DNA from: Pseudomonas sediminis
GTDB taxonomy: Bacteria; Pseudomonadota; Gammaproteobacteria; Pseudomonadales; Pseudomonadaceae
Length of the DNA stretch: 64,000 bases
Assembly: GCF_002741105.1 (NCBI RefSeq)
Contig: NZ_NIQU01000001.1
Coordinates: 620,001 to 684,000 of the forward strand
Direction: 5' to 3'
A program made the position numbers and the translations under genes. This document shows positions 8,775 through 19,588 of the stretch, piece by piece; position 1 is the first letter of the stretch; each line of letters starts with the position of its first letter. The notes beneath the pieces were generated by a model. That model was not told where the DNA came from. It ran no database searches and saw only the letters and a list, made by a program, of their open reading frames with translations.

Positions 8775-10067
8775 ATGCTGGAAAGACTGTTCCAACTCAA
8801 AGCCCACAACACCACGGTGCGCACCGAGGTACTGGCCGGGATCACCACCTTCCTGACCATGGCCTACATTCTCTTCGTAAACCCGGAAATGCTCGCCAAG
8901 ACCGGCATGGACCACGGCGCGGTATTCGTCGCCACCTGCCTGGCTGGCGCCATCGGCTCACTGGTCATGGGCCTGCTGGCCAACTACCCGATCGCCCTGG
9001 CGCCCGGCATGGGCCTCAACGCCTTCTTCACCTACACCGTGGTGATGACCATGGGCTACAGCTGGCAGACCGCTCTGGGCGCGGTGTTCCTCTCTGGTGC
9101 AATCTTCTTCCTGCTGTCGATCTTCAAGATCCGCGAGTGGATCATCAACAGCATTCCATTGGCACTGCGTGCCGGTATCGCCGCCGGTATCGGCCTGTTC
9201 CTGGCGATCATCGCACTGAAGAACGCAGGCATCGTGGTCGATCACCCGGCCACCCTGGTCGGCCTCGGCGATATGAGCAAGGGCGGCGCACTGCTGGCCT
9301 GCCTGGGCTTCTTCGTCATCGCCGCACTGGCCTATCGCAAGGTCACCGGCGCGGTGATGATCGGAATCCTGCTGGTCACCGGCCTGTCCATTGCCCTCGG
9401 CCTGTCCGAGCTGCAAGGCGTGATGTCGATGCCACCGTCGCTGATGCCTACCCTGCTGCAGCTGGACATTGCCGGCGCGCTGGATATCGGTTTGATCAGC
9501 GTGATCTTCGCCTTCCTGTTCGTCGACCTGTTCGACACCTCCGGCACCCTGGTCGGTGTGGCTCAGAAGGCCAACCTGCTGGACAAGGACGGTAAGATGC
9601 CACGCCTGGGCCGTGCCCTGATGGCCGACAGCACCGCGACCATGGCCGGCGCCGCGCTGGGCACCAGCACCACTACCAGCTACATCGAATCCGCCGCTGG
9701 CATCAGTGCCGGTGGACGTACCGGCCTGACTGCCTGCGTGGTCGCCGCGCTGTTCCTCCTGGCCCTGTTCTTCGCACCGCTGGCTGGTGCCGTTCCGGCC
9801 TATGCCACCGCGCCTGCGCTGCTGTTCGTCGCCGTGCTGATGATGAGCAGCCTGGCGCAGATCGACTGGGACGACCTGACTGTCGCCGCCCCGGTGGTGG
9901 TCGCCGCCCTGGCCATGCCGCTGACCTTCTCCATCGCCAACGGCATCGCCTTTGGCTTCATCGCCTGGACCGCGGTCAAGGTACTGGCCGGCCGCTGGCG
10001 CGAACTGAACCCGGCGATGTGGGTGCTCTCGGCCCTGTTCGTGGTCAAGCTGGCCTACTTCGCCTGA
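8775..10067 (+). CDS. NCS2-family purine permease (AzgA/GhxP type)
   Basis: This is a 430-residue inner-membrane transporter with about twelve hydrophobic segments. The N-terminal pattern (AGITTFLTMAYILFVNP) and the GMGLNAFFTY motif identify the AzgA-like branch of the NCS2 family, whose members import adenine, guanine or hypoxanthine by proton symport. The ATG at 8775 follows GGGGAG; an in-frame ATG at 8682 would add 31 non-conserved residues. A small GC-rich hairpin (GGCGCGCTTGCGCC, about 8749-8762) lies just before the ribosome site. The next gene is trmA, an adjacency also known from P. aeruginosa (PA4719-PA4720). Confidence 0.9.
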   Translation: MLERLFQLKAHNTTVRTEVLAGITTFLTMAYILFVNPEMLAKTGMDHGAVFVATCLAGAIGSLVMGLLANYPIALAPGMGLNAFFTYTVVMTMGYSWQTALGAVFLSGAIFFLLSIFKIREWIINSIPLALRAGIAAGIGLFLAIIALKNAGIVVDHPATLVGLGDMSKGGALLACLGFFVIAALAYRKVTGAVMIGILLVTGLSIALGLSELQGVMSMPPSLMPTLLQLDIAGALDIGLISVIFAFLFVDLFDTSGTLVGVAQKANLLDKDGKMPRLGRALMADSTATMAGAALGTSTTTSYIESAAGISAGGRTGLTACVVAALFLLALFFAPLAGAVPAYATAPALLFVAVLMMSSLAQIDWDDLTVAAPVVVAALAMPLTFSIANGIAFGFIAWTAVKVLAGRWRELNPAMWVLSALFVVKLAYFA

Positions 10068-10110
10068 CCAACGTACAAGGTCGGTGGCAACAGGCGGCAG
10101 CCGTTATCCC

Positions 10111-10134
10111 GTAAGGTGGGCTTTAGCCCACCAC
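10111..10134. repeat. Short palindrome GTAAGGTGGGCTTTAGCCCACC
   Basis: GTGGGCT and AGCCCAC form a stem within the NCS2-permease/trmA gap. It is a GTAGGGTGGGC-type REP element and may serve as the permease terminator. Confidence 0.65.
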
Positions 10135-10157
10135 ACCAAACACCACAGCTCTTGATC

Positions 10158-10204
10158 GTACCCACGCTCCGCGTGGGTACGCCTCCCCGGGACGCTCCGC
10201 GTCC
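10158..10204. repeat. Tandem REP hairpins GTACCCACGCTCCGCGTGGGTAC and GGACGCTCCGCGTCC
   Basis: Two perfect palindromes with CTC or TCC loops occur at 10158-10180 and 10190-10204. Paired hairpins of this kind are a common Pseudomonas REP doublet. They lie upstream of trmA. Confidence 0.8.
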
Positions 10205-10289
10205 AGCGCCACCAATGATCGACGACAACGGCACATCGGCAACGGAGTCGCTACAATGGCGCCCCGTTTTCCTGCCCCATGAGTGACCG

Positions 10290-11378
10290 ATGAGCCGCCC
10301 CGCATTCGACCCTGCCACCTACGACGCCCAACTCGCCGAGAAGAAGGCCCGCCTGGTCGAACTGCTGGCGCCCTTCGCCGCGCCGGAGCCTGCAGTGTTC
10401 GACTCACCGCGCGAGCACTACCGCATGCGCGCCGAATTTCGCCTGTGGCGTGAAGACGGCCAGCGCCACTACGCGATGTTCGCGCCGGGTGACAAGCACA
10501 CGCCGATCCTGCTTGACGACTTCCCCATCGCCAGCCTGCGCATCAACGAGTTGATGCCGCGCCTGCGCGCTGCCTGGCAGGCCAGCGAAGCCTTGTCGTT
10601 CAAACTGTTCCAGGTCGAGTTCCTCACCACCCTGGCCGGTGATGCGCTGATCACCCTGGCCTACCACCGCCCACTCGACGAGGCCTGGCAAGCCGAGGCG
10701 GAAAAGCTGGCCGCCGAGCTGAACGTCAGCCTGGTCGGCCGCTCCCGCGGTCAGCGCCTGGTGATCGGTCGCGACTATGTGGAAGAAGAATTGACCGTGG
10801 CCGGGCGCAGCTTTCGCTATCGCCAACCGGAAGGCGCCTTCACCCAGCCCAACGGCAAGGTCTGCGAGAAGATGCTGAACTGGGCCCATGACGCCCTTGG
10901 CCAGCGTGACGACGACCTGCTGGAGCTGTACTGCGGCAACGGCAACTTCACCCTGCCGCTGGCCACACGCGTGCGCAAGGCCCTGGCGACCGAGATCAGC
11001 AAGACCTCAGTCAACGCCGCCTTGGCCAACCTGGCTGACAACGGCGTGAACAACGTCGAGCTGGTGCGCCTGTCCGCCGAGGAGCTGACCCAGGCGCTGA
11101 ACGAGGTGCGCCCGTTCCGCCGTCTGGCCGGTATCGATCTCAAGAGCTATGAGTTCGGCAGCGTCTTCGTCGACCCGCCGCGCGCCGGCATGGACCCGGA
11201 CACCTGCGAACTGACCCGCCGCTTCGAGCGCATCCTGTACATCTCCTGCAACCCGGAGACACTGGCCGCCAACATCGCCCAGTTGAGCGACACTCACAAA
11301 GTGACGCGCAGCGCACTGTTCGACCAGTTTCCCTACACCCACCACATGGAAGCGGGTGTGCTGCTGGAGCGGCGCTGA
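10290..11378 (+). CDS. trmA: tRNA (uracil-5-)-methyltransferase TrmA
   Basis: TrmA makes ribothymidine at position 54 of the T-loop in tRNAs, using S-adenosylmethionine. The 362-residue protein matches the family length. It has an RNA-binding N-terminal half, the SAM-binding motif [10 protein letters not shown] (about residues 211-220), the DPPRAG motif (about 293-298) and the nucleophile C320 in SCNPETL. The conserved catalytic glutamate is near the end (MEAGVLL). The ATG at 10290 was chosen by fit to the family. It is preceded by REP hairpins and followed by a convergent membrane-protein gene. Confidence 0.95.
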   Translation: MSRPAFDPATYDAQLAEKKARLVELLAPFAAPEPAVFDSPREHYRMRAEFRLWREDGQRHYAMFAPGDKHTPILLDDFPIASLRINELMPRLRAAWQASEALSFKLFQVEFLTTLAGDALITLAYHRPLDEAWQAEAEKLAAELNVSLVGRSRGQRLVIGRDYVEEELTVAGRSFRYRQPEGAFTQPNGKVCEKMLNWAHDALGQRDDDLLELYCGNGNFTLPLATRVRKALATEISKTSVNAALANLADNGVNNVELVRLSAEELTQALNEVRPFRRLAGIDLKSYEFGSVFVDPPRAGMDPDTCELTRRFERILYISCNPETLAANIAQLSDTHKVTRSALFDQFPYTHHMEAGVLLERR

Positions 11379-11402
11379 GTCGCTTTTCGCCCTTGGCCCG
11401 AC

Positions 11403-11786
11403 TCAGCGAGACAAACCGCGCAACGCCCACCAGGCCAGCGCGGCCGATGCCACTTCGAGCAGCAGCGCGTAGAGGTTGAAGGTCTGCTGCGCACTGCCGT
11501 CCAGCCATAACCCAGCTGCGCGTGCCAACGCCAGCACGCTGTACAACAGCACCAGCAGAATCAGCGCCGGCCGCAGCAGATCCTGGCGCAGCAGTGCCAT
11601 CGCCAGGTAAGCCGCCAGCCCCAGTTGCAGGCCGCCGTAATAGGCACGCACTTCAGTCACGGCGGCGCTGCCCATCAGCAATGCGCCACTGAAGCTGGCC
11701 ATTTCCTCGGGACGAATAAAGTAGGCCAGCCCCAACACGAGCAGGGCAGCGATCTGGATCGACAGGACGATTCGAGCAAACAGCAT
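11403..11786 (-). CDS. DUF4345-type small membrane protein
   Basis: The predicted product has 127 residues, four hydrophobic segments (about 1-21, 40-62, 66-88 and 102-122) and the motif RAYYGG typical of the uncharacterised DUF4345 family. No biochemical function is known to me. The start at 11786 (MLFARIV) is preferred over 11834 because it begins at the first membrane helix and has GGAA upstream. It is convergent with trmA and divergent from the DUF411 gene. Confidence 0.7.
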   Translation of the reverse strand: MLFARIVLSIQIAALLVLGLAYFIRPEEMASFSGALLMGSAAVTEVRAYYGGLQLGLAAYLAMALLRQDLLRPALILLVLLYSVLALARAAGLWLDGSAQQTFNLYALLLEVASAALAWWALRGLSR

Positions 11787-11916
11787 CGGCAGATTTCCGG
11801 GCAAGGAGTGGCTGCCACTAGCATAGGCAGCCACTGGTCGCGACGCATAGTCGCAATGGCTTGGGCAGTCGTGATGTCGGCGCTATGCTGAGCGCTCGAT
11901 CATCTGGAGCCTTGCC

Positions 11917-12351
11917 ATGCGTAGTTCCTTGCTCGCCCTCTTCCTCGTCTCCGGTCTGGCTCACGCCAGCGAGCCCCTGACCATCGATGTGCACCGCGAT
12001 GCCAATTGTGGCTGCTGCAAGGCCTGGATCAGCCATCTGCAGGACAATGGTTTCACCGTCAACGACCATGTCGAGGCCGACATGAGTGCGGTCAAACAGC
12101 GCCTTGGCGTTCCGCCGCGCCTCGCTTCCTGCCACACCGGCGTGATCGACGGCAAATTCGTCGAAGGCCACGTGCCGGCGGCCGACATTCTCAAGCTGCG
12201 TCAACGTCCCGATCTGATCGGCGCTGCCGTACCCGGTATGCCCATGGGCTCGCCAGGCATGGAGTACGGCGGTCGTGTCGACGCCTATCAGGTCATCGGC
12301 CTGGATAACGAACGCAAGGATCAACTGCTGAGCGACTATCCCGCCAACTGA
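11917..12351 (+). CDS. Exported DUF411 metal-binding protein
   Basis: This 144-residue protein has a cleavable signal peptide (residues 1-17, cut after AHA). DUF411 follows, with the CGCC cluster (C31, C33, C34) in a thioredoxin-like setting and a further ASCHTG cysteine. The C-terminal part contains a PGMPMGSPGME methionine-rich loop. Such residues suit periplasmic copper(I) binding, and family members often sit in copper or silver resistance loci. This copy is alone, 8 kb from copA. Function is inferred from motif only. Confidence 0.82.
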   Translation: MRSSLLALFLVSGLAHASEPLTIDVHRDANCGCCKAWISHLQDNGFTVNDHVEADMSAVKQRLGVPPRLASCHTGVIDGKFVEGHVPAADILKLRQRPDLIGAAVPGMPMGSPGMEYGGRVDAYQVIGLDNERKDQLLSDYPAN

Positions 12352-12403
12352 GCCGGCACGGACGCAGCTACACTGCTGCGATAAGCAACCAGGGAGTGCA
12401 GCC

Positions 12404-13264
12404 ATGCGCTGGCAACGCGGTAGACGCAGTGACAACGTGGTGGATGCGCGCGGCCGTTCCGGCAGACGCATCGGTGGTGGCCTGAGCCTCGGTGGCGTGG
12501 CGGTGATCGTCATCGTCGGCCTGCTGATGGGCCAGGACCCGCTGCAGATTCTTGGCCAGATCGCCGGCCAGGCCACCCAGCCGCAGGTCGCCCAGACACA
12601 GAGCGCACCACCGGCCAACGACCAACAGAGCGAGTTCGTCCGCGCCATTCTCGGCGACACCGAAGACACCTGGCGCGAGCTGTTCCAGCAGGCCGGCCAG
12701 CAGTATCGCGATCCGCAGTTGGTGCTGTTCTCCGGCGGCGTCAATTCGGCCTGTGGTTTCGCCAGCTCGGCGGTCGGCCCCTTCTACTGCCCTGGCGATC
12801 AGCGCGTATATCTGGACATGGCGTTCTTTCGCGAGATGGAGCAGCGTTTCTCCGCTGCCGGCGACTTCGCCCAGGCCTACGTGATCGCCCACGAAGTCGG
12901 CCACCACGTGCAGACGCTGCTCGGTGTCTCGGCCAAGGTCAATGCGGCGCGCCAACGTGGCGAACGCGTCGAGGGTGATGGCGGCCTGCTGGTGCGCCAG
13001 GAACTGCAGGCCGACTGCCTGGCCGGGGTCTGGGCGCATCACGCGCAACGCCGGCATGACTGGCTGGAGGCGGGTGACCTGGAAGAGGCGCTGAACGCCG
13101 CCAGCGCCATCGGCGATGACCGCCTGCAAAAACAGGCGCGTGGCCAAGTGGTGCCGGACGCCTTCACCCATGGCACCTCAGAGCAGCGCGTGCGCTGGTT
13201 CAGCAGCGGTTTCGAGAGCGGTCAGCCGGGGCGTTGCGACACATTCAAGGCGGCGCGCCTGTAA
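12404..13264 (+). CDS. Neutral zinc metallopeptidase, YpfJ family
   Basis: This 286-residue protein has a basic N-terminus, one membrane-spanning segment (about residues 28-43), a low-complexity Q/A-rich linker (about 50-75) and a globular domain carrying the HEVGH zinc motif at residues 163-167. Several conserved cysteines and the downstream QELQADCLAG metal-ligand region fit the putative neutral zinc metallopeptidase family (YpfJ). The catalytic domain is probably periplasmic, judging from the single N-terminal anchor. Substrates are unknown. It ends 9 bp before the convergent MFS gene. Confidence 0.88.
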   Translation: MRWQRGRRSDNVVDARGRSGRRIGGGLSLGGVAVIVIVGLLMGQDPLQILGQIAGQATQPQVAQTQSAPPANDQQSEFVRAILGDTEDTWRELFQQAGQQYRDPQLVLFSGGVNSACGFASSAVGPFYCPGDQRVYLDMAFFREMEQRFSAAGDFAQAYVIAHEVGHHVQTLLGVSAKVNAARQRGERVEGDGGLLVRQELQADCLAGVWAHHAQRRHDWLEAGDLEEALNAASAIGDDRLQKQARGQVVPDAFTHGTSEQRVRWFSSGFESGQPGRCDTFKAARL

Positions 13265-13273
13265 CACGCCGGC

Positions 13274-14444
13274 TCACACCACGAAGCGCTTGCTCCACCA
13301 GGCAAAGCCGCAGGCGGCAGCGCCGCACAGGACGATCACCAGTGCCATGGGCATGGCCGAACCATCATGCAGGAAGGCCACCAAAGCCGAAGCGCTAGCA
13401 GCCACGCTGAACTGCATGCTGCCCAGCAACCCGGATGCGCTTGCCGGCATGGCGGCCCTGCCCAGCCATGGCGCAAGCCGTGGCATTGGGCAGCACGCAG
13501 CCGAGGCTGGCCACGCAAATGAACAGCGGAATCATCAGCGGCCACAGCTGCGCCGGTTGCCACAACGCCAGCACCAGCAGGCACAGGCCACTGGCCAGGT
13601 ACACCAGCACCATGCGCCGCAGCCACAGCGCCGGGCCACCACTGCGCACCAGACGCGCATTGACCTGCGCCATGATCACGAAACCTGCGGCGTTGCTGCC
13701 GAACAGCCAGCCATAGTGCTCGGGCGGCACACCGTACAGCTCGATGAACACGAAGGGCGAGCCGGCGATATAGGCGAACATGCCAGCCATCGCCACACCA
13801 CCCGCCAGGCTGTAGCCCATGAACGGCGCATTGCCCAACAGCGCGCGGTATTGGCCGAAGGCACCATTCAGCGGGGCCGGTGGCAGATGCTGTGGGCGCG
13901 TCTCCGGCAACCACAACAGCACGGCCAGCAGGCACAACCCGGCAAAGATTGCCAGGCTGTGGAAGATCGACGGCCAGCCCAAGGTATTGAGCAGCAGTCC
14001 GCCCCCCAGGGGCGCGAGAATCGGCGCCAGCCCCATCACCAGCACCAGTTGCGAGAACACCTTGGCCGAGGCCAGTGGGTCGCACAGATCGCGCACTACC
14101 GCGCGGGTGATGACCATGCCGGCGCAACCACCGAGGGCCTGCACGAAGCGCGCGGCCACCAGCCATTCCAGACTGGGAGCCAGGGCGCAGGTCAGCGATG
14201 CCAGGGTGAACAGGGTCACCCCGACCAGCAGCGGCACGCGGCGCCCGAAACGATCCGCCAGTGGCCCGTAGAACAGTTGGCCGATGGCGATGCCGACGAA
14301 ATAAGCCGCCAGCGACAGCTGAATATGCTCGACATCGGTGCCGAACTGCTGCGCCAGGGTAGGGAAACTCGGCAGGTAGAAATCGATGGCCAGGGGGCCG
14401 AAAGCGCTGAGCGCGCCCAGAATCAGGAGGGTTCGCAGGTTCAT
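13274..14444 (-). pseudogene. Bcr/CflA-type MFS drug efflux transporter, interrupted by a one-base frameshift
   Basis: From 14444 the frame encodes an MFS transporter of the Bcr/CflA family, with motif A near GPLADRFGRR, motif C-like GGCAGMVI and about ten helices. After residue ~333 (CAMAGQGRHAG) it runs into unrelated sequence. The expected ending (SASGLLGSMQFS... to SKRFVV) continues in another frame down to 13274. One extra T in the plus-strand string CGCTTGCCGG (13441-13442) explains the shift. Without it the product would be 389 residues, the usual family length. It is either a recent pseudogene or a sequencing error; the otherwise intact second part argues for a recent event. Confidence 0.8.
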
Positions 14445-14534
14445 GAATGATCCGGAGAATTATTAGCCGGCTAATCATCTCATCGACCGGGCAGCTTGCG
14501 AAAGCTTGGGCCGCCGAGGGGCGGCCCGGATGAC

Positions 14535-17500
14535 TCAATGCGGTTGTTCTTCCTCTCTGGCCTTGCCGCGCCGGCTCACCCGTTGCGCTGCCGTTTCCAC
14601 CAGCAGATAGAACATCGGGATGACGAACGTGGCCAGCAGGGTCGCCGCGAGCATGCCGCCGATCACCCCGGTGCCGATGGAATGACGACTGGCGGAGCCG
14701 GCACCGGAGCTGATGGCCAGCGGTACGCAGCCGAGAATGAACGCCAGCGAAGTCATCACGATGGGACGGAAACGCAGCTTGGCCGCCTCCAACGCCGACT
14801 CGAAGATGCTCTTGCCCTCGGCACGTAGCAACACGGCGAACTCGACGATAAGGATGGCGTTCTTCGCCGCCAGACCGATCAGAGTGACCAGGCCGACCTG
14901 GAAGTACACGTCGTTCTGAATGCCGCGCAGCCACACCGCGAGAATCGCGCCGAACACTGCGAACGGCACGGCGGTGACCACTGCCAACGGCAGCGTCCAG
15001 CGCTCGTACTGCGCGGCGAGAATCAGGAACACCAGAATCAGGCCGAAGACGAAGGCCTGGGTGCCCGAACCCTGAGTCGCCAGCTCTTGATACGCAGAGC
15101 CGATCCAGCCGAGGCTGTAGTCCTCGCCCAATACTTCATCGGCCACCTCCTGCATCGCCGCCAGTGCCTGCCCGGAGCTGTAACCGGGCGCTGGACCACC
15201 AAGCACCTTGGCCGAGGGATAGACGTTGAAACGGTCATAGGAATCCGGCCCGAGGATGCGCCGCACCCGCAGCAGCGTCGATAGCGGCACCAGATCGCCA
15301 CTGCTGGAGCGTACATAGACCTGACCAAGGTCTTCCGGCTTGCGGCGGAACTCCGACTCGGACTGCAGGCTGACCTGCCAGGTACGCCCGTAGAGGGTGA
15401 AATCGTTGACGTAATAACTGCCGAAGGTCGCCTGCATCGCGGTGAACACATCGCTGACGCTGACGCCCAGCGCCCGCGTCTTGGTGCGATCCAGGTCGAT
15501 GTAGTACTGCGGCACGTTGGCGCTGAAGGTGCTCTGGATGCCGGCCAGCTCCGGTCGCTTGCTGGCGGCCGCGACGAAGGCCTGGACCTTCTCGCCGAGC
15601 TGCTCGACGCTGCCGCCGGAGCGGTCCTGAATGAAGGATTCGAAGCCACCGGTGGTGCTCATGCCGGTGATCGGCGGTGGGTTGAACGACAACACCAGGC
15701 CATCCTTCTGCGCAGCGCCCATACCCATGAACTCGCGCGTCAGATTGCGTGCATCGAGCTCGTCCGTGGTGCGTTCGCTCCAGTCCTTGAGCGGCACGAA
15801 GGACACCCCGGCGTTGCTGCGCACGCCGAAGGTGAGCACATCGAAACCGGCGAAGGTCACCACATCCGCCACTGCCGGATGCTCCATCAACTGCTGGCTC
15901 ACCGCCCCGCTCAGCGCCTCGGTGCGATTGAGCGAAGCGGCCGGCGGCAGGTAGTAGGCATTGATCACGTAGCCCTGATCCTCATCGGGCACCAGCGAGC
16001 CGGGCACCCGAGAGAACAGCAGCATGATCAGCGCGATCATGCCGCCGAACAGCAGCAGGCCGACCAACGAACGCTTGAGGAAGAAGCGCACCCCGGCGCC
16101 ATAGCCCGCGGTGGCCTTGTCGAAGAAACGGTTGAATACACGGAATGGTGCTGCCGGTTCGTGATGGCCTGGCTTGAGCAACAGCGCGCAGAGCGCAGGG
16201 GAAAGCGTCAGCGCGACGATGCCGGAAATCACCACCGACACCGCGATCGTGATCGCGAACTGCTTGTACATCTGCCCCGCCAGGCCGCCGAGAAAGCCCA
16301 CCGGCACGAACACCGCGCACAGCACCAGCACGATGGCGATGATCGGCCCGGTAACCTCCTCCATCGCCTTGATCGAAGCATCTCGCGCATTCAGCCCCTG
16401 GGTACGCATCACCCGCTCGACGTTCTCGATCACCACGATGGCGTCGTCCACCACGATGCCGATGGCCAGCACCATGCCGAACAGCGTCAGCAGGTTGATG
16501 GAAAAACCCAGCAGGTACATGCCGGCAAAGGTGCCGACCAGCGATACCGGAATGGCCAGCACCGGAATCAGCGTGGCGCGCCAGTTCTGCAGGAAGATGA
16601 ACACCACCAACACCACCAGCACCAGCGCCTCGAAGAAGGTGTGGATCACCTCTGTGATCGAGACCTGAACGAACTTGGTGGTGTCGTAGGGGATCTTGTA
16701 GGCGATGCCCTCGGGGAAGCGCTTGGCCAGACGCTGCATGGTGCGCTCGACCGCCTCGGCGGTGTCCAGGGCGTTGGCGCCGGGTTGCAGGTAGATGCCG
16801 AAGGCAGCGTTCTGCTGGCCATTGAGGGTGGTGACCAGCGAATAGTCCTGGGCGCCCAGCTCGACCCGAGCCACATCCTTGAGCAGGAGGCTGGCACCGG
16901 TATCGTCGGTACGCAGGATGACGCTCTCGAACTCCTTCGGGTCGGTGAAACGCCCTTGCGTGGTGACGGTATAGGTGAAGTCCTGCGGCTCCTTCAACGG
17001 CTGCTGGCCGAAGCTGCCAGCGGCAAACTGCGAGTTCTGCTCACGAATGGCATTGACCACGTCGGTGGGCGTGAGGTTGTACTGCGCCAGCTTGTCCGGG
17101 CGCAGCCAGATACGCATGGAATAGTCCTTGGAACCGAACTGGCTGGCATCGCCAACGCCCTTGAGACGCTTGAGTTCGTCGATGACGTTGATCAGCGCGT
17201 AGTTGCTGATGAAGATCGGGTCGCGCGAACCATCCGGCGAATAGAGGGTGATCACCTGGAGGATGTCGGAAGACTTCTTCTCCACCTTCACACCCTGGCG
17301 GCGCACTTCTTCCGGCAGCTTGGCCAACGCTGCCTGCACCTTGTTGTTGACGTTGATGGTGGCCTGGTCCGGGTCGGTGCCGACCGCGAAGTACACCGTC
17401 AGGCTCATCGCCCCACTGCTGGAGGAGTTGGACAGCTGGTAGATCATGTTCTCGACGCCGTTGATCTCCTGCTCCAGCGGCGCCGCCACGGTTTCGGCTA

Positions 17501-17672
17501 TGACCTGCGAGCTGGCACCGGGGTATGCGGCGCTGACCGATACCTGCGGCGGTAGGATTTCCGGGTACTGAGCGATGGGCAGCGCGCGCATCGCCGCCAA
17601 GCCGGCGAGCACGATGACGATGGAAATGACGGTGGCAAATACCGGGCGGTCGATGAAAAAGCGCGAGATCAT
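14535..17672 (-). CDS. RND multidrug efflux pump, inner-membrane transporter (HAE1 family)
   Basis: This is a full-length (1045 residues) proton-driven RND transporter of the AcrB/MexB/MexF class. It starts with the family signature FFIDRPVFA, has large periplasmic loops after helices 1 and 7, and carries the paired aspartates in transmembrane helix 4 ([10 protein letters not shown]) essential for proton relay. It would assemble with the adaptor encoded just upstream, 8 bp away, and an outer-membrane channel that is not encoded nearby. Substrates cannot be predicted. A divergent TetR gene probably represses the operon. Confidence 0.93.
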   Translation of the reverse strand: MISRFFIDRPVFATVISIVIVLAGLAAMRALPIAQYPEILPPQVSVSAAYPGASSQVIAETVAAPLEQEINGVENMIYQLSNSSSSGAMSLTVYFAVGTDPDQATINVNNKVQAALAKLPEEVRRQGVKVEKKSSDILQVITLYSPDGSRDPIFISNYALINVIDELKRLKGVGDASQFGSKDYSMRIWLRPDKLAQYNLTPTDVVNAIREQNSQFAAGSFGQQPLKEPQDFTYTVTTQGRFTDPKEFESVILRTDDTGASLLLKDVARVELGAQDYSLVTTLNGQQNAAFGIYLQPGANALDTAEAVERTMQRLAKRFPEGIAYKIPYDTTKFVQVSITEVIHTFFEALVLVVLVVFIFLQNWRATLIPVLAIPVSLVGTFAGMYLLGFSINLLTLFGMVLAIGIVVDDAIVVIENVERVMRTQGLNARDASIKAMEEVTGPIIAIVLVLCAVFVPVGFLGGLAGQMYKQFAITIAVSVVISGIVALTLSPALCALLLKPGHHEPAAPFRVFNRFFDKATAGYGAGVRFFLKRSLVGLLLFGGMIALIMLLFSRVPGSLVPDEDQGYVINAYYLPPAASLNRTEALSGAVSQQLMEHPAVADVVTFAGFDVLTFGVRSNAGVSFVPLKDWSERTTDELDARNLTREFMGMGAAQKDGLVLSFNPPPITGMSTTGGFESFIQDRSGGSVEQLGEKVQAFVAAASKRPELAGIQSTFSANVPQYYIDLDRTKTRALGVSVSDVFTAMQATFGSYYVNDFTLYGRTWQVSLQSESEFRRKPEDLGQVYVRSSSGDLVPLSTLLRVRRILGPDSYDRFNVYPSAKVLGGPAPGYSSGQALAAMQEVADEVLGEDYSLGWIGSAYQELATQGSGTQAFVFGLILVFLILAAQYERWTLPLAVVTAVPFAVFGAILAVWLRGIQNDVYFQVGLVTLIGLAAKNAILIVEFAVLLRAEGKSIFESALEAAKLRFRPIVMTSLAFILGCVPLAISSGAGSASRHSIGTGVIGGMLAATLLATFVIPMFYLLVETAAQRVSRRGKAREEEQPH

Positions 17673-17679
17673 GGCCGTG

Positions 17680-18831
17680 TTACTCCTGCGCCGGGCTGGC
17701 TGGCGTGGCTGCCTTCGCCTCCTCGACCTTGACCGGGCTGTCCGGTCGCACCTTGGCCAGGCCGTCGACGATCACCCGCTCACCATCGCTGACGCCAGCC
17801 AGAATCACCCAGCGTCCGCTGGCCGTATCACCGGTGGTGACCTGGCGCATGCGCGCGAGGCCCTGCTCGTCCACCACGTAGACGAAGGTCCCGCGCGGGC
17901 CCTGAGCGACGGCGCGCTCCGGTACGGTGATGGCGTTGGGACGGGTCAACCCCTTGACCTGCACGCGCACGAACTGCCCGGGCAACAGTTTCTGATCGGG
18001 GTTCGGCACCACGCCACGGGCGCTGACGGTGCCGGTACCGCGGTCGATCAGGCTGTCGGTGAAGTCCACTTCGCCCGCTGTCGGATAGGCCGAGCCATCA
18101 CCAAAATGCACTTCCACGCTGAGTTTGCCGCTGGCCGGTAGAGCCAGGCTGCCTTCGGACACTTCGCGACGCAGACGCTCGGCCTCGGCATCCGGGTAGG
18201 CGAAGTTGACGAAGATAGGGTCGAGCTGGGTGATCTGCGTCAGCAGGCTGGCACTGGGATCACCGGCGACGATCAGGCTGCCTTCGGAAACGCTTTCCTT
18301 GCTGGTGATGCCGGTGATCGGCGCCTTGACCGTGGTGTAGTCGAGGTCGATCTGGCGCGACTGCACCTCGGCCTGGGCCGCCTCGATATTGGCCTTGCTC
18401 TGTTCGAAGTTGGAGATGGCGTTGTCCAGCTCACTCTCGCTGGCGAAGCCCTTCTTCTGCAATTCGCGGATGCGTTTGAGGTCACGATCGGTCTGGCGAA
18501 AACGCGCCTGCTCCTGCGCCAGCGCGCCCTTGGCACGGGCCAGAGCCGCCTCGTAGGGACGCGAATCGATGCGAAACAGCACCTGATCCTTCTGTACCCG
18601 ACTACCCTCCTGGTAGGTGCGCTCCTGCAGGATGCCACCGACCTGCGCTCGAACCTGCACTTCGCGGTAACCAGCGGTTCGCGCCGGATACTCCAGCACG
18701 ATAGGTAGTTCGCCGGCCTTGACCTGCTCGACCGTCACCGCCGTCGGTGGCGCCTCGGCGGCCTCGACGCTCGCGGCCAGCAGGACCAGGCTGAAGGGCA
18801 GGCAGACACCGACCAGACGAACGAAGGGCAT
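17680..18831 (-). CDS. RND efflux periplasmic adaptor (membrane fusion protein)
   Basis: This 383-residue adaptor links the RND transporter to an outer-membrane channel. It has an N-terminal signal peptide (about 1-24, ending VEAAEA, no lipobox) and the split biotinyl-lipoyl domain. A coiled-coil hairpin rich in A, E, Q and R lies at about 95-165, followed by beta-barrel and membrane-proximal domains. The ATG at 18831 follows GAGAGG; the longer open frame upstream is not conserved in character. It is the first gene of a two-gene operon with no outer-membrane factor. Confidence 0.92.
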   Translation of the reverse strand: MPFVRLVGVCLPFSLVLLAASVEAAEAPPTAVTVEQVKAGELPIVLEYPARTAGYREVQVRAQVGGILQERTYQEGSRVQKDQVLFRIDSRPYEAALARAKGALAQEQARFRQTDRDLKRIRELQKKGFASESELDNAISNFEQSKANIEAAQAEVQSRQIDLDYTTVKAPITGITSKESVSEGSLIVAGDPSASLLTQITQLDPIFVNFAYPDAEAERLRREVSEGSLALPASGKLSVEVHFGDGSAYPTAGEVDFTDSLIDRGTGTVSARGVVPNPDQKLLPGQFVRVQVKGLTRPNAITVPERAVAQGPRGTFVYVVDEQGLARMRQVTTGDTASGRWVILAGVSDGERVIVDGLAKVRPDSPVKVEEAKAATPASPAQE

Positions 18832-18881
18832 GAGGCATTCCTCTCCTTGGCTAGACACGGGACAGAAGCAGGACAACCAAG

Positions 18882-18900
18882 CCCGCCACCAGCAGGCGGG
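18882..18900. other. Small GC hairpin in the efflux/TetR divergent region
   Basis: CCCGCC and GGCGGG flank a seven-base loop within the 125-bp divergent control region. An AT-richer stretch (about 18902-18950) on the regulator side is where promoters and the operator are most likely. Confidence 0.35.
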
Positions 18901-18955
18901 GCAAAATCGGTAAACTCGGCACAATCTGAGCCTAGTTCCAATTAACCGGATCGCC

Positions 18956-19576
18956 ATGCGTAGAACCAAAGAAGATGCGGAGAAAACCCGCTGCGCCATC
19001 CTCGCTGCTGCGGAACAGTTGTTCCTCGAGCGCGGGGTCGCCCATACCAGCCTGGAGCATATCGCCCGGCATGCTGGGGTCACGCGCGGCGCGGTCTATT
19101 GGCATTTCCAGAACAAGGCCCACCTGTTCCACGAAATGCTCAATCAGGTACGCCTGCCGCTGGAGCCACTGGCCGAGCAGTTGGCCGCAGTCGATGGCCT
19201 GTCATCGCTACAGTTGCTGCGCGACCTGTGCATAGAAGCCATGGCCAATCTGGTACTCGACGAGCAACGCCGGCGCATCCTCACCGTGCTGCTGCGCCGC
19301 TGCGAGTTCACCGAAGAACTGCGCGAGGCCGAGGAGCGTCACGAAACCTTCGTCAATCAGTTCATCGACCTGTGCGAACAACAGTTCGCCCTGCCAGAGG
19401 TGCAACCGCACCTGCACCCCGGCATCACCCCGCGCCTGGCCTCGCGCACGCTGCACGCGCTGATCGTCGGCCTGTTCAGCGATTGGCTGCGCGATCCAAA
19501 TCTGTTCGACGCCCAGACCGACACTCCAGCGATGATCGACAGCTGCTTTCGCGGCCTGCTGCGGCAGTGGCCATAG
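18956..19576 (+). CDS. TetR-family repressor of the adjacent RND pump
   Basis: This 206-residue protein has the AcrR/TtgR-type N-terminus: a helix-turn-helix at about residues 10-56 with GVTRGAVYWHFQNKAHLF as recognition helix. It is followed by an all-helical ligand-binding domain of the TetR_C_2 kind (CEFTEELREAEER, and a C-terminal LFSDWLRDP motif). Such proteins are usually divergent from, and repress, an RND operon until bound by drugs. The position next to the adaptor gene supports that role here; direct binding is inferred. Confidence 0.92.
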   Translation: MRRTKEDAEKTRCAILAAAEQLFLERGVAHTSLEHIARHAGVTRGAVYWHFQNKAHLFHEMLNQVRLPLEPLAEQLAAVDGLSSLQLLRDLCIEAMANLVLDEQRRRILTVLLRRCEFTEELREAEERHETFVNQFIDLCEQQFALPEVQPHLHPGITPRLASRTLHALIVGLFSDWLRDPNLFDAQTDTPAMIDSCFRGLLRQWP

Positions 19577-19588
19577 CAGATCCGAGTT

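Noticed and set aside
15879..17555. 558-codon plus-strand open frame opposite the RND transporter
   Set aside because: It is antisense to a well-conserved gene, rich in H/Q/R/D, and has no family features or credible ribosome site.
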